64,000 nucleotides of DNA from Gemmatimonadaceae bacterium. Its GTDB lineage: Bacteria; Gemmatimonadota; Gemmatimonadetes; Gemmatimonadales; Gemmatimonadaceae. Below the pieces are notes generated by a model, which was not told the DNA's origin, did no database searches, and saw nothing but the letters and a program-made list of their open reading frames with translations. The stretch lies in the NCBI GenBank assembly GCA_013813715.1, contig JACCRF010000041.1:186001-250000 (forward strand), in the 5' to 3' direction. Each line of letters opens with the position of its first letter. The stretch's first letter is position 1. The translations under genes and the position numbers were made by a program. This document shows, piece after piece, positions 1-9,570 of this stretch.

Positions 1-1
1 G

Positions 2-1246
2 ATGCGCCGGATCGTGGCGGACTATCCGCTCGTCGTCACGGCGTTACTGTTGTCGATCTTTGGCGTGGCGATGGTGTATTCGGCGGGCGTCACCGACACG
101 CCGACGGCCGTCGCCCGAGTGTACAAATCGCAGATCGTCTGGCTCGTGCTCGGCATGGTGGGCGCCTATGGCATCAGCCGGTCGTCGGTGCGCTTCATCG
201 AATGGGTCACGATACCCGCCTACTTTTTCTCGCTCGTGCTGCTCGCGCTGACGCTCGTTATCGGCTCAGGTGCGGGCACAGCGGCCAGCACGAAGAGCTG
301 GCTGGCGGTTGGCGGCGTCAGAATCGGGCAGCCGTCCGAGCTTGCCAAGATTACCGTCGTGCTGATGCTTGCGCACATCCTCGCGGGACGGCGCGAGCCT
401 CCCAAGTCGCTCATGGATCTGTGGAAGCCGGCACTCGCCGTCGCCGTGCCGTGGGTCATCATCATGCTGCAGCCGGACCTAGGCACCGGCATCGTTTTCA
501 TCGGAATCTTCTTCGGCATGCTGTACTGGTCGGGGGTCTCGTGGCCGTTGCTGCTCCTCCTCGCCAGCCCGGTAGTCAGTCTCATCCTCTCCTTCAGCAC
601 TGGTCTGTGGGGAGCGTGGTTCCTCGTGCTGCTGGCGCTCGTGATCTACTACCGGCCGTATCTGGTAGAAGGCATTGTGCTCATGGTCGCGAATATCGCG
701 ACTGGGGTGGTCGCCAATATCCTCTGGGAGAAACTCGAACCGTACCAGCAGAATCGCCTCAAGGTCTTCCTCGATCCTTCCGCGGATGCAAGGGCTTCGG
801 GCTATCACGTCATCCAGTCCAAGATCGCCATCGGGTCGGGCGGCTTCACTGGCAAGGGCTACACGCTCGGAACGCAGAAGCGTCTTGCATTCCTTCCCGA
901 GCAGCACACAGACTTCATCTTTGCTGTAGTGGGTGAGGAAGTCGGCTTCATCGGCGTGACGATTGCCCTCACTCTCTTTCTGATTCTCTTCCTTCGAATC
1001 ACACAGGTCTCCGGCCGCGCCAACGACTCGTTCAGCTCGCTGGTGGCGTTCGGACTGATGGCGAGCTGGTTCGTCCACGTGCTGGTGAACGTCGGTATGA
1101 CACTCAACCTGATGCCGATCACGGGTATTCCGCTTCCGTTCTTCAGCTACGGTGGATCGTTCATGCTCGCGTGCTGGCTGGCGATCGGAATTCTTATGCG
1201 CATCTCCGGCGAGGGACGGGGCAAGGCTGCGTTCAAGACCAGCTGA
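2..1246 (+). CDS. rodA: Rod-shape-determining protein RodA (SEDS peptidoglycan polymerase)
   Basis: Integral membrane glycosyltransferase that polymerises lipid II during cell-wall elongation, normally with a class B PBP and MreB/MreC/MreD. The 414-residue product is very hydrophobic with about ten membrane segments. It shows SEDS family signatures: a KSWLAVGGVRIGQPSELAK loop near residues 98-116, the LPEQHTDFIF loop near residues 298-307 carrying the acidic residue expected at the active site, and the C-terminal GIPLPFFSYGGS motif. The ATG is the second base of the window, so a slightly more upstream start cannot be excluded, but the N terminus looks complete. accD follows at 55 bp. FtsW is the alternative family member; length and C terminus fit RodA better. 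Confidence 0.93.
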   Translation: MRRIVADYPLVVTALLLSIFGVAMVYSAGVTDTPTAVARVYKSQIVWLVLGMVGAYGISRSSVRFIEWVTIPAYFFSLVLLALTLVIGSGAGTAASTKSWLAVGGVRIGQPSELAKITVVLMLAHILAGRREPPKSLMDLWKPALAVAVPWVIIMLQPDLGTGIVFIGIFFGMLYWSGVSWPLLLLLASPVVSLILSFSTGLWGAWFLVLLALVIYYRPYLVEGIVLMVANIATGVVANILWEKLEPYQQNRLKVFLDPSADARASGYHVIQSKIAIGSGGFTGKGYTLGTQKRLAFLPEQHTDFIFAVVGEEVGFIGVTIALTLFLILFLRITQVSGRANDSFSSLVAFGLMASWFVHVLVNVGMTLNLMPITGIPLPFFSYGGSFMLACWLAIGILMRISGEGRGKAAFKTS

Positions 1247-1300
1247 GGCGTGCTGGCCGACGCCTTGCCGCACAACGCCGCCCCGGTCACATTTCGACAA

Positions 1301-2164
1301 ATGGCCTGGTTCCGCAAAGAAAAAAAGCCCCGGCAGCCGCGGCGCGAAAAGCACGAGATTCCCCCGGACGCGTGGGAGAAGTGCGAACGGTGCGGACACA
1401 CCGACATCAGGGAAAAGTTCGTCCGCAACCTGAACGTGTGCCCCGGGTGCGAGCACCACCGCCGGATCCGCGCCATCGAGTACGTCAACATTCTTCTCGA
1501 CGAGGGAACGACGGAGGAAACGGAAAGCGAGATAAGGTCAACCGATCCGCTTGGTTTCCCTGACTACGTCGCGCGTCTGGACAAAGCCCTCGCAAAGTCG
1601 GGAGAGGGCGACGCGATCCTCACCTTCACCGGGCAGCTCCTCGGCCTCCCTGTCTGCCTCGGCGTGATGGACTTTGCGTTCATGGGCGGTTCGATGGGCT
1701 CCGTCGTTGGCGAGAAAATCGCGCGGCTCGGACAGAAGGCCCTTGAGCGCAAGTTCGCGTTCATTCTCGTGTCCGCATCGGGCGGAGCGCGAATGCAGGA
1801 AGGCGTGCTGAGTCTCATGCAGATGGCGAAGGCGGCGGCGATCCTGTCGCAGCTCGCTGAGCGACGCATTCCCTACGTGTCGATCCTCACCAATCCGACA
1901 ACTGGAGGCGTCAGCGCGAGCTTTGCCATGCTCGGCGATGCGATTGTCGCCGAGCCCGGAGCGGTGATCGGTTTTGCCGGGCCACGCGTTATCAAGCAGA
2001 CAATAGGGCAGGACCTGCCGGAAGGGTTCCAGACGTCAGAGTTCCTTCTCGAGCATGGAATGGTGGACGCGGTCGTGCACCGCAAGGACCTCAAGCAGAC
2101 GGTCGGCAAGCTGCTTCGTCATATGAGTGGGAAGCCCGCGGCGACGGGGTGGACCGCGGCCTGA
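1301..2164 (+). CDS. accD: Acetyl-CoA carboxylase carboxyltransferase subunit beta
   Basis: Beta half of the carboxyltransferase that moves CO2 from carboxybiotin to acetyl-CoA, giving malonyl-CoA for fatty acid synthesis. The product is 287 residues. It begins with the typical AccD N terminus MAWFRKEKKPR, followed by a four-cysteine zinc ribbon (CERC then CPGC) and a crotonase-like core with the SASGGARMQEG and GFAGPRVI motifs. An in-frame GTG at 1250 would add 17 residues, but the ATG at 1301 matches the family start. The last 16 bases overlap folC, an arrangement seen in many bacteria. The alpha subunit gene accA is not in this window. Confidence 0.95.
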   Translation: MAWFRKEKKPRQPRREKHEIPPDAWEKCERCGHTDIREKFVRNLNVCPGCEHHRRIRAIEYVNILLDEGTTEETESEIRSTDPLGFPDYVARLDKALAKSGEGDAILTFTGQLLGLPVCLGVMDFAFMGGSMGSVVGEKIARLGQKALERKFAFILVSASGGARMQEGVLSLMQMAKAAAILSQLAERRIPYVSILTNPTTGGVSASFAMLGDAIVAEPGAVIGFAGPRVIKQTIGQDLPEGFQTSEFLLEHGMVDAVVHRKDLKQTVGKLLRHMSGKPAATGWTAA

Positions 2165-3441
2165 GCGAGTATCGGCAAACCATTGACGCGCTCTTCGCGC
2201 GCACTGGTGCAACGTCCAAACTCGGTCTCGAGCGCACCCTCGCGCTTCTCGCGGGGCTCGGCAACCCCCACCGCGACCTCACGACTCTCCACGTGGCAGG
2301 AACCAACGGTAAGGGAAGCGCTGTCGCCACGCTCTACTCGCTTCTCCGATCGAAGGGCATGCGTGTCGGGCGCTACACATCTCCCCACCTGATTGATTTT
2401 CGCGAGCGCATCGTCGTGGACGATCGCGAGATCAGCGAGGCCGACGTCCTGGCTTTCCTGTCGCAATGGGCAACCGCCGCTGACCGGCTCGGTGCGACGT
2501 TCTTCGAAATCACCACCGCGATGGCGCTCGACTATTTCGTGCGAATGGACGTCGACATCGCGGTGATCGAGACCGGACTCGGCGGACGCCTCGATGCCAC
2601 CAATGTCATCACTCCCGTCGCGGCTGGAATAACATCCATCGCGATTGACCACACCGATTACCTCGGCACGACGATCGAGGAGATCGCGCGCGAAAAAGCC
2701 GGCATTTTCAAGCCCGGCGTCCCGTCCGTGATCGGGCGCATGCCGGCGGACGCCCGGGTTGCGATCGAGAGGATGGTATCAGACGCGGGACTGGCATCGG
2801 TGACCGACTCGACGCGTCTCTACGAATGCAGCAACGTGATGTTGACAGAGGGTGGAACCGCCTTCACGGTGCGGTATGCTGGTGAGGAAGCACGGCTCTC
2901 GACCGGGCTCATCGGGAAAGTGCAAGCGGACAACGCGTGCGTCGCTCTCGCCATGCTTCGCGTCGCCGGCAACGACTACGCAGTATCGCTCGGCGAAGCG
3001 CGGGAAGTCCTCCCGACCGTTTCACTTCCCGGCCGTTTTCAGCGCCTCGGCAATTACGTGCTCGACGTTGCGCACAATCCCGACGGAATGAGATCCCTCG
3101 CCGCGACTGCGGAGGCCGTCGGTCTGGCTCGTCCGCTCATTGCCGTCGTCGGAATACTCGCCGACAAGAATTGGCGCGAGATGCTGGCCGTTCTATCTGG
3201 CATCGCCGACCACTTGATACTGACCCTCGCGCCGAGTGCGCCTGCGACGAGGGCATGGAATCCCGCTGAGGCGCTCGCGCTCGCCGTCGCCAGTGGCTGG
3301 TCTGTTGAGTCGATGCCGGATCTTGCCGTCGCGCTCCGTGCCGCGGAGTCAGCCGGTGCGACCGTACTGGTGACTGGCTCATTCCACACTGTTGGCGATG
3401 CGTTGCGGATAATTCGGCCGGGGTTCCCTGATTCTTCTTGA
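2149..3441 (+). CDS. folC: Bifunctional folylpolyglutamate synthase / dihydrofolate synthase
   Basis: Mur-ligase-family enzyme that adds glutamate to dihydropteroate and folates using ATP. The 430-residue product has the P-loop HVAGTNGKGS near residues 46-55, the YTSPHL motif that follows it, the ETGLGGRLDATN metal/nucleotide motif near residues 141-152, and a C-terminal ligase domain with VLDVAHNPDG. The GTG start at 2149 lies inside the end of accD, so translation is probably coupled. folB and folK are about 35 kb away at 37133-37905, so folate genes are split between two clusters here. Confidence 0.95.
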   Translation: MDRGLSEYRQTIDALFARTGATSKLGLERTLALLAGLGNPHRDLTTLHVAGTNGKGSAVATLYSLLRSKGMRVGRYTSPHLIDFRERIVVDDREISEADVLAFLSQWATAADRLGATFFEITTAMALDYFVRMDVDIAVIETGLGGRLDATNVITPVAAGITSIAIDHTDYLGTTIEEIAREKAGIFKPGVPSVIGRMPADARVAIERMVSDAGLASVTDSTRLYECSNVMLTEGGTAFTVRYAGEEARLSTGLIGKVQADNACVALAMLRVAGNDYAVSLGEAREVLPTVSLPGRFQRLGNYVLDVAHNPDGMRSLAATAEAVGLARPLIAVVGILADKNWREMLAVLSGIADHLILTLAPSAPATRAWNPAEALALAVASGWSVESMPDLAVALRAAESAGATVLVTGSFHTVGDALRIIRPGFPDSS

Positions 3442-3472
3442 GCTAACTCCATGCAGGGCGTAGCTTTCCGCA

Positions 3473-4756
3473 ATGGCGCAGGGAGCTTTACCCGGATTCC
3501 GTGATTTCTATCCCGAACAGCTCGCCGAGCGAGCCTACATCACAGGCGTCTGGCGTGAGGTGATGCGCCGGTATGCGTTCGTCGAATACGACGGACCACC
3601 GCTGGAGCCGCTTGATCTCTATCGCCGCAAGAGCGGAGACGAGCTTGTTGGCCAGCTCTATTCCTTCACTGACAAGGGCGATCGCGAAGTCGCGTTGCGG
3701 CCGGAGATGACGCCCACGTTTGCGCGCATGGTCGCCGCCAAAGCGAACTCCCTTCGCAAGCCCGTGAGATGGTTCTCCGTGCCGCAACTCTTCAGGTACG
3801 AGCGCCAGCAGAAGGGGCGCCTGCGCGAGCATTTCCAGTTGAACGCGGACATTGTCGGCGAGCCCGGCGTAACCGCCGACGCCGAGCTTGTAGCCATCGC
3901 CCTGGACGTAATGCGCGAGCTGGGCCTCGCGGCGACGGACGTCAATGCGAGAGTCTCCGACCGCCGGCTCCTCGAGGCATTGCTTCTCCACTCGGATGTC
4001 TCCGTGGACTCGCTTCCCGCTGTGTATGCAGTGATCGACAAGCGCGGCCGTGAGCCGGCCGCAATCTCGCGCGAGAAGCTCGCGAAGGTCGTGTCCTCTG
4101 GAGCTATCGCGGATCGCGTCGAAGCGGTGCTCGAGTGCGCCGACGTCGAGACGCTTCGCTCGCATTACGGCCAGGTCGACGCAGCGGTCGTCCACATCGA
4201 TCGCATGAGCGACTACCTGCGTTACGTCGATGCGCTTGGCTTCTCGGAATGGGTGCGGCTCGACCTCTCGATCGTCCGCGGGCTCGCCTATTACACAGGA
4301 ATCGTGTTCGAGCTGTTCGACACGGCCGGCGAATTCCGCGCGATATGCGGCGGTGGCCGCTACGACACGCTTCTCGAAGCACTCGGTGGCGTGAACCTGC
4401 CCGCACTCGGATTCGGAATGGGCGACGTCGTGCTGGGCGAGCTTCTGCGCGCTCGCAGTCTCGTTCCCGACGCGCGGTCTCGTACCGATTTCTGGGTGGC
4501 GGCCGACGATGATGCCCTGATGACCGACGTGATGTCTGTCGCGTCGCGTCTGCGGCGCCGAGCGAAGAGCGTCGAGTACGCGCTCCGCCCGCAGCAGCTC
4601 GGGAGGCAACTCAAGGCTGCCGGTTCCGCCGGCGCTAGTCGCGCCGTACTTCTCAAGCGCGACCGGTATCCGGGTGGCGAAATCACAGTCAAGGATCTGC
4701 GCACGGGAGCGGAGCAATCTCTTCCGATTGACGAGTTCATCAACTCCCTGGACTAA
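3473..4756 (+). CDS. hisS: Histidine--tRNA ligase, divergent (plant-organelle-like) subtype
   Basis: Class II synthetase that charges tRNA-His. At 427 residues it contains the catalytic core (motif 2 around FRYERQQKGRLREHFQ) and a complete C-terminal anticodon-binding domain from about residue 340. The presence of that domain argues against HisZ, the ATP phosphoribosyltransferase regulatory paralogue. Two signatures differ from the usual bacterial enzyme: the histidine-binding loop reads RGLAYYTGIVFE rather than RGLDYYTRTVFE, and motif 3 reads GFGMGDVVLGELL with Asp where an Arg-containing motif is usual. From memory both resemble plant organellar HisRS. The stop overlaps the proS start by one base (TAATG). 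Confidence 0.88.
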   Translation: MAQGALPGFRDFYPEQLAERAYITGVWREVMRRYAFVEYDGPPLEPLDLYRRKSGDELVGQLYSFTDKGDREVALRPEMTPTFARMVAAKANSLRKPVRWFSVPQLFRYERQQKGRLREHFQLNADIVGEPGVTADAELVAIALDVMRELGLAATDVNARVSDRRLLEALLLHSDVSVDSLPAVYAVIDKRGREPAAISREKLAKVVSSGAIADRVEAVLECADVETLRSHYGQVDAAVVHIDRMSDYLRYVDALGFSEWVRLDLSIVRGLAYYTGIVFELFDTAGEFRAICGGGRYDTLLEALGGVNLPALGFGMGDVVLGELLRARSLVPDARSRTDFWVAADDDALMTDVMSVASRLRRRAKSVEYALRPQQLGRQLKAAGSAGASRAVLLKRDRYPGGEITVKDLRTGAEQSLPIDEFINSLD

Positions 4757-6225
4757 TGGCTGACGACAAGAAGCTGACGACACGCGCTGTCGACTTCAGC
4801 GCGTGGTACAACGAAACAGTCCTCCGCGCCGAGCTGGCTGATTACTCGCCGGTGCGCGGGTGCATGGTGATTCGACCGCGCGGGTATGGGATATGGGAGC
4901 GTATGCAGCGCCAGCTCGATACCGCGTTCAAGGACACAGGTCACCAGAACGCGTATTTCCCGCTGCTCATCCCCGAGAGTTTTCTCAGGAAGGAAGCAGA
5001 GCACGTCGAGGGATTCGCTCCCCAGACGGCGGTGGTCACGCATGGAGGCGGCAAGAAACTGGACGAGCCGCTCATCATTCGTCCGACTTCGGAGACGATG
5101 ATCTACGCGATGTTCGCGAAGTGGGTTCAGAGCTACCGCGACCTTCCGCTGCTCATCAACCAGTGGGCGAATGTCGTGCGCTGGGAGATGCGGACGCGGC
5201 TGTTTCTTCGAACCCTCGAGTTCCTGTGGCAGGAGGGGCACACCGCGCACGCGACTGAAGCTGAAGCCGAAGAAGAGACGCGGCGGATGCTCAACGTCTA
5301 TCGCGACTTCATGGAGGCATGGATGGCGATGCCCGTCGTCACCGGCCTCAAGACCGATTCAGAGCGGTTCGCTGGAGCCGTCCGGACGTATTCGTGCGAA
5401 GCGATGATGCAGGACAACAAGGCCCTCCAGGCAGGAACTTCTCACAACCTGGGCCAGAACTTCGCGCGGGCGTTCGATCTGAAGTTCCAGAGCGAGTCGG
5501 GTAGCACCGAGTTCGCGTGGAACACGAGCTGGGGGGTGTCAACTCGGCTGGTCGGCGGCCTGGTGATGACCCACGGCGACGACTTCGGGCTGCGAATTCC
5601 GCCGTTCCTGGCACCGATCGAGCTCGTCATCGTCCCGATCTGGCGCAACGACGAAGACAGGACTCGCGTGCTGGAGACCGCACGCTCGATTCTCGCCGAC
5701 CTTTCCGGATGGGAGCGGCGCAAAACGGGCAAGCTGCGCGTGCACCTCGACGACCGCGAGGGCATGAAGCCGGGCGCGAAGTACTATGAATGGGAGCTGC
5801 GCGGTATTCCGCTGCGGCTCGAGTTCGGGCCACGCGATCTCGACGCAAACCAGTGCGTTCTCGTAAGGCGGGACAACAGAGTCAAGCGCACCGTCACGCT
5901 GGATTCGATCGGCGAGGACGTCTCCGACTTGCTGAGCATCATGCAGACCGATATGCGCGTCGCGGCGTTCGATCGCCGGGAGGCCAACAGCATCCGCGGC
6001 GGAATCACGTACGACCGTTTCCGTGAAGTGATGGAGGGTGACGGCGCATTTGTGTACGCTGGCTTCTGCGGCAGCGCTACATGCGAGCAGACGATTAAGG
6101 AAGAGACTAAAGCCACGATCCGTGTGCTGCCGGACGAGGAGTTTCGGTCTGCGGAGGCGCCCGAGACCTGCCTCAGGTGCGGTGCGAAGTCAGTGGTCGA
6201 GGCGTTGTGGGCGAAAGCGTATTGA
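4756..6225 (+). CDS. proS: Proline--tRNA ligase, archaeal/eukaryotic-type (type 3)
   Basis: Class II synthetase that charges tRNA-Pro. The 489-residue product has motif 1-3 elements of the short ProRS type (IIRPTSETMIYAMFAKWV; LFLRTLEFLWQEGHTAHAT; TSWGVSTRLVGGLVMTHGDD). It lacks the editing insertion of the long bacterial type. It ends in the C-terminal zinc-binding domain diagnostic of type 3, with cysteines in GFCGSATC and CLRC, and a terminal aromatic residue (AKAY). It is translationally coupled to hisS by a one-base overlap and its 3' end overlaps the probable lysA start. Confidence 0.95.
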   Translation: MADDKKLTTRAVDFSAWYNETVLRAELADYSPVRGCMVIRPRGYGIWERMQRQLDTAFKDTGHQNAYFPLLIPESFLRKEAEHVEGFAPQTAVVTHGGGKKLDEPLIIRPTSETMIYAMFAKWVQSYRDLPLLINQWANVVRWEMRTRLFLRTLEFLWQEGHTAHATEAEAEEETRRMLNVYRDFMEAWMAMPVVTGLKTDSERFAGAVRTYSCEAMMQDNKALQAGTSHNLGQNFARAFDLKFQSESGSTEFAWNTSWGVSTRLVGGLVMTHGDDFGLRIPPFLAPIELVIVPIWRNDEDRTRVLETARSILADLSGWERRKTGKLRVHLDDREGMKPGAKYYEWELRGIPLRLEFGPRDLDANQCVLVRRDNRVKRTVTLDSIGEDVSDLLSIMQTDMRVAAFDRREANSIRGGITYDRFREVMEGDGAFVYAGFCGSATCEQTIKEETKATIRVLPDEEFRSAEAPETCLRCGAKSVVEALWAKAY

Positions 6226-7505
6226 CGGCGGGGGCGGAGCCCGGTTTCCGACGCGAGAACGGCGAGCTCGTCTGCGATGGCGTGTCGCTCGGTCTCATTG
6301 CGGCGGATGTCGGCACTCCGGTCTATGTGTACAGTGCAGCGTCGATCAAATCTCAATTCGAAAAGCTGTCGTCGGTGCTGGCTGAGGTTCCGCACCGGCT
6401 GCACTACAGCGTCAAGGCCAATTCCAACCTCGCCATTCTGGGCCAGCTTCGTCGTCACGGCGCCGGCGTGGACGTAGTGTCGGGCGGCGAGATGTATCGC
6501 GCGCAGTCGGCGGGGTTCAAGGGTTCCGATATTGTCTTCAGCGGGGTGGGAAAGACGGAGCGCGAACTGATCGAGGCGCTCGCGCTCGGCGTGCTACTGA
6601 TCAACGTCGAATCCGAGGATGAGCTCACTCTTCTCGATCAGGTGGCCGGGCGACTCGGCGTCGCCGCACCGGTCGCGCTGCGAGTCAATCCCGAGGTGAT
6701 GGTGGACACGCCGCATCCCTACACTCGAACCGGCGGGAAAGGGATGAAGTTCGGAATCCCCTTCGACGAGACGCTGATCGTCGCACAGCGTGCGCTCGGC
6801 ATGAAGCACATCCGGCTTATCGGCATCGACATGCACGTAGGATCCCAGATATCGCAGTTTGAGCCCTACGAGATCGGACTCGCCCGGCTTATGCAGCTCT
6901 GGCATGAGATCGGCGCGTCGGGCGCGAGCGACCTCAGATATCTGGACATCGGAGGCGGTCTCGCCGTGTCGTACGATGCCGGGCACGCTGTGGACATCGA
7001 CGGCTTCGCTGCCGTGGTGAGGCGCATGGTTCCACCGGGAGAGGTCAAGCTGATTCTGGAACCAGGACGTTTTCTCGTCGGCAACGCGGGGATCCTGCTG
7101 ACCCGGGTGCTGTACAGGAAGCGCAGCGGTGGGAAGAACTTCATCATCGTTGACGCCGGAATGAACGATCTCATCCGACCGTCGCACTACAATGCATATC
7201 ACCGGCTCGAGGCAGTGAATCCTACCGGCGCGCGAACAACGGCCGACGTCGTCGGCCCCGTCTGCGAGAGCGGGGACTTTCTGGGACTGCACCGCGACAT
7301 CGACGATGTGCAGCCGGGTGAGCTGATGGCCGTACACTCCGCGGGCGCATATGGCTTCGTGATGTCGTCGAACTACAACTCGCGTCCACGCGTAGCCGAG
7401 GTGCTGGTCGACAAAGGACGGTACGGCATGGTGACGGAGCGCGAACAGTACAGCGACCTCGTCCGAAAGGAGCGTCTCGAGCCCGAGTGGAGGAGTGCCG
7501 AATGA
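6207..7505 (+). CDS. lysA: Diaminopimelate decarboxylase
   Basis: PLP enzyme that decarboxylates meso-diaminopimelate to L-lysine, the last step of lysine synthesis. Visible signatures are the PLP-lysine strand HYSVKANSN, GIDMHVGSQISQFEPYE, the glycine-rich GGGLAVSYDAG, LEPGRFLVGNAG, and the substrate/dimer motif GPVCESGDFLG. The start is uncertain because no ATG is available: in-frame candidates are GTG at 6177, GTG at 6207 and TTG at 6222, the last overlapping the proS stop as TTGA. The conserved RRENGELVCDG segment follows all three, so the fold is intact whichever is used. The stop overlaps the next gene as ATGA. Confidence 0.93.
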   Translation: MGESVLTAGAEPGFRRENGELVCDGVSLGLIAADVGTPVYVYSAASIKSQFEKLSSVLAEVPHRLHYSVKANSNLAILGQLRRHGAGVDVVSGGEMYRAQSAGFKGSDIVFSGVGKTERELIEALALGVLLINVESEDELTLLDQVAGRLGVAAPVALRVNPEVMVDTPHPYTRTGGKGMKFGIPFDETLIVAQRALGMKHIRLIGIDMHVGSQISQFEPYEIGLARLMQLWHEIGASGASDLRYLDIGGGLAVSYDAGHAVDIDGFAAVVRRMVPPGEVKLILEPGRFLVGNAGILLTRVLYRKRSGGKNFIIVDAGMNDLIRPSHYNAYHRLEAVNPTGARTTADVVGPVCESGDFLGLHRDIDDVQPGELMAVHSAGAYGFVMSSNYNSRPRVAEVLVDKGRYGMVTEREQYSDLVRKERLEPEWRSAE

Positions 7506-7990
7506 GGGTAGGACTTCTGGCGGACACGCACGACCGTGTCCCGGCCGTTCGCGAGCTCGTCGAGACGATGTTGAGCAAGGGCGTCACGCTCGTGATGCAT
7601 GCGGGCGACTACTGCTCTCCGTTCTCGCTTGAGCCGTTTCACGAGACGAACGTTGCGCTGCTTGGCATCTTCGGAAGGAATGACGGCGATCCGGAGGGAC
7701 TCAAGGCCTCCGCTGCGCGCGGCATGGGAATGGAGCTGTACGAGTCCCCCCACAGCTTCGATGTCAGCGGCCATCGGATTCTTCTGGTGCACGATATCGG
7801 CGAGGTGCACCGCCGCTCGATCGACGCCCACGAGTTCGTTGTGCACGGCTTCACGCATCGCCAGGAAACAGTCGCGAGAGGGACGACGATTGTCGTCAAT
7901 CCTGGAGAGGGATGCGGCTGGATTGGCGGCCAATGCACGTGCGCAATCCTCGACCTCGAGACGGGAGATGTCGAAGTCGTGACGATATGA
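7502..7990 (+). CDS. YfcE/MJ0936-type metallophosphoesterase
   Basis: Small cytoplasmic binuclear-metal phosphodiesterase of the calcineurin-like fold. The 162-residue product shows the ordered metal motifs ADTHD (residues 7-11), [22 protein letters not shown] and a final VVNPGEG. Family members hydrolyse artificial phosphodiester substrates and their physiological substrate is often unknown, so no precise role is given. The ATG at 7502 is chosen because GGAGG lies just upstream and it overlaps the lysA stop as ATGA; the stop in turn overlaps guaA as ATGA. Confidence 0.88.
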   Translation: MRVGLLADTHDRVPAVRELVETMLSKGVTLVMHAGDYCSPFSLEPFHETNVALLGIFGRNDGDPEGLKASAARGMGMELYESPHSFDVSGHRILLVHDIGEVHRRSIDAHEFVVHGFTHRQETVARGTTIVVNPGEGCGWIGGQCTCAILDLETGDVEVVTI

Positions 7991-9531
7991 CGAGCCGGAT
8001 TCTCATCCTCGATTACGGCTCACAGTACACACAGCTCATCGCCCGCCGCGTCCGCGAGGCGCGCGTCTACTCCGAAATCCACCCGTCGTCGCGGACGCTG
8101 ACGTGGATTCGCGAGTGGAACCCTTCCGGGATCATTCTGAGCGGCGGGCCGAATTCGGTGTATGCGGAGAACGCTCCTGGCGCCGAACGTGAGCTTCTCG
8201 ATCTTGCACCGGTGCTCGGTATCTGCTATGGGATGCAGCTCATCGCGCAGCTCGAGGGGGCCGAGGTGAGGCGCGGCGGGAAGCGCGAGTACGGCCGCGC
8301 CGAGGTAACGGTCACCGAGCGCAACGGTCTGTTCTCGGGTTTCGGTGGTGGAGAGCGATTCGCGGCGTGGATGAGTCACGGAGATCACATTGAGTCGCCT
8401 CCCCCGGGCTATGTGACGACGGCCTCGAGCGGTGGCAATCCGGTCACCGCGTTTCGCCATGAATCGCGGCCGATATTCGGCGTGCAGTTCCACCCGGAGG
8501 TTGCGCACACTCCGCGCGGTGGCGAGATCATCGCGAACTTTCTCTTCGGCGCCTGCAAGGCGGACGCATCGTGGACGGCCGGCGCATTCATTCAGACAGA
8601 GGTTGAGAAAGTGGTCGCCGCCGTCGGCGATGCGAACGTCATCTGCGGGCTCTCCGGCGGCGTCGACTCAGCCGTCGCCGCAGCGTTGGTTCACCGCGCC
8701 GTCGGCGACCGCCTCACATGCATATTCGTCGACACTGGCCTGCTGCGCCTTCACGAGCGCGAGCAGGTGGAGCGCACATTTGGGGAGCACATGGGGATGC
8801 GTCTAGTCACGATCGATGCTGCCGACCAGTTCCTCGATGCGCTGGCGGGCGTCGAGGATCCGGAGACGAAGCGGACGAGCATCGGTCACACGTTTATCGA
8901 CGTCTTCGAGAATGCAGTGTCAGCCGCCGGCAGCGACGCAAAGTTTCTCGTCCAGGGCACGCTCTATCCTGATGTCATCGAGTCGTCGTCTCCGGCCGGT
9001 GGTCCGTCGGTGACGATAAAGACACATCACAATGTCGGCGGCCTAAGGCCCGGCATGACGTTCACGCTCATCGAGCCTTTGCGTGAATTATTCAAGGACG
9101 AGGTGCGGAATGTGGGGCGCGAGCTTGGACTTCCTGAGGAGATAGTGGGACGACATCCTTTCCCCGGGCCGGGTCTCGCGATAAGGATCCTCAGCGACGT
9201 GTCGCGCTCGAAGCTAGATGTGCTTCGCGCCGCGGATGCGATCTATCTCGAGGAAATTCGGTCAGCCGGCTTGTACGACAGCATCTGGCAGGCCTTCGCG
9301 GTTCTGCTTCCCGTACGCAGCGTTGGCGTCATGGGAGATGAGAGGACTTACGAGAACGTGCTCGGTTTGCGGGCCGTCAACAGCACCGACGGGATGACGG
9401 CGGACTGGTTCCCGTTTCCTCACGAGGTGTTGGCCCGGATCTCCAACCGTATCATCAACGAGGTTGGCGGTGTGAATCGGGTGGTGTACGATATCTCGTC
9501 GAAGCCGCCTTCCACCATTGAATGGGAATAG
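7987..9531 (+). CDS. guaA: GMP synthase (glutamine-hydrolysing)
   Basis: Converts XMP to GMP using glutamine and ATP. The 514-residue product has an N-terminal class I amidotransferase with nucleophile motif GICYGMQ and the His-Glu motif GVQFHPEV, then an ATP-pyrophosphatase domain with the P-loop [13 protein letters not shown], and the C-terminal dimerisation domain ending KPPSTIEWE. The ATG overlaps the previous stop (ATGA). It closes the eight-gene plus-strand run that begins with rodA. guaB is not in the window, while the purine de novo genes lie at 18.9-27.5 kb. Confidence 0.97.
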   Translation: MTSRILILDYGSQYTQLIARRVREARVYSEIHPSSRTLTWIREWNPSGIILSGGPNSVYAENAPGAERELLDLAPVLGICYGMQLIAQLEGAEVRRGGKREYGRAEVTVTERNGLFSGFGGGERFAAWMSHGDHIESPPPGYVTTASSGGNPVTAFRHESRPIFGVQFHPEVAHTPRGGEIIANFLFGACKADASWTAGAFIQTEVEKVVAAVGDANVICGLSGGVDSAVAAALVHRAVGDRLTCIFVDTGLLRLHEREQVERTFGEHMGMRLVTIDAADQFLDALAGVEDPETKRTSIGHTFIDVFENAVSAAGSDAKFLVQGTLYPDVIESSSPAGGPSVTIKTHHNVGGLRPGMTFTLIEPLRELFKDEVRNVGRELGLPEEIVGRHPFPGPGLAIRILSDVSRSKLDVLRAADAIYLEEIRSAGLYDSIWQAFAVLLPVRSVGVMGDERTYENVLGLRAVNSTDGMTADWFPFPHEVLARISNRIINEVGGVNRVVYDISSKPPSTIEWE

Positions 9532-9570
9532 CAACCGAATAAAAGCTGTGGTTCTTGGCACTCAATTCCG

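Noticed and set aside
1250-1300. Extended AccD N terminus from the GTG at 1250
   Set aside because: The extra 17 residues do not match the family, whereas the ATG at 1301 gives the standard MAWF start.
3473-4756. HisZ (ATP phosphoribosyltransferase regulatory subunit)
   Set aside because: The C-terminal anticodon-binding domain is present and no other histidine biosynthesis gene is nearby.
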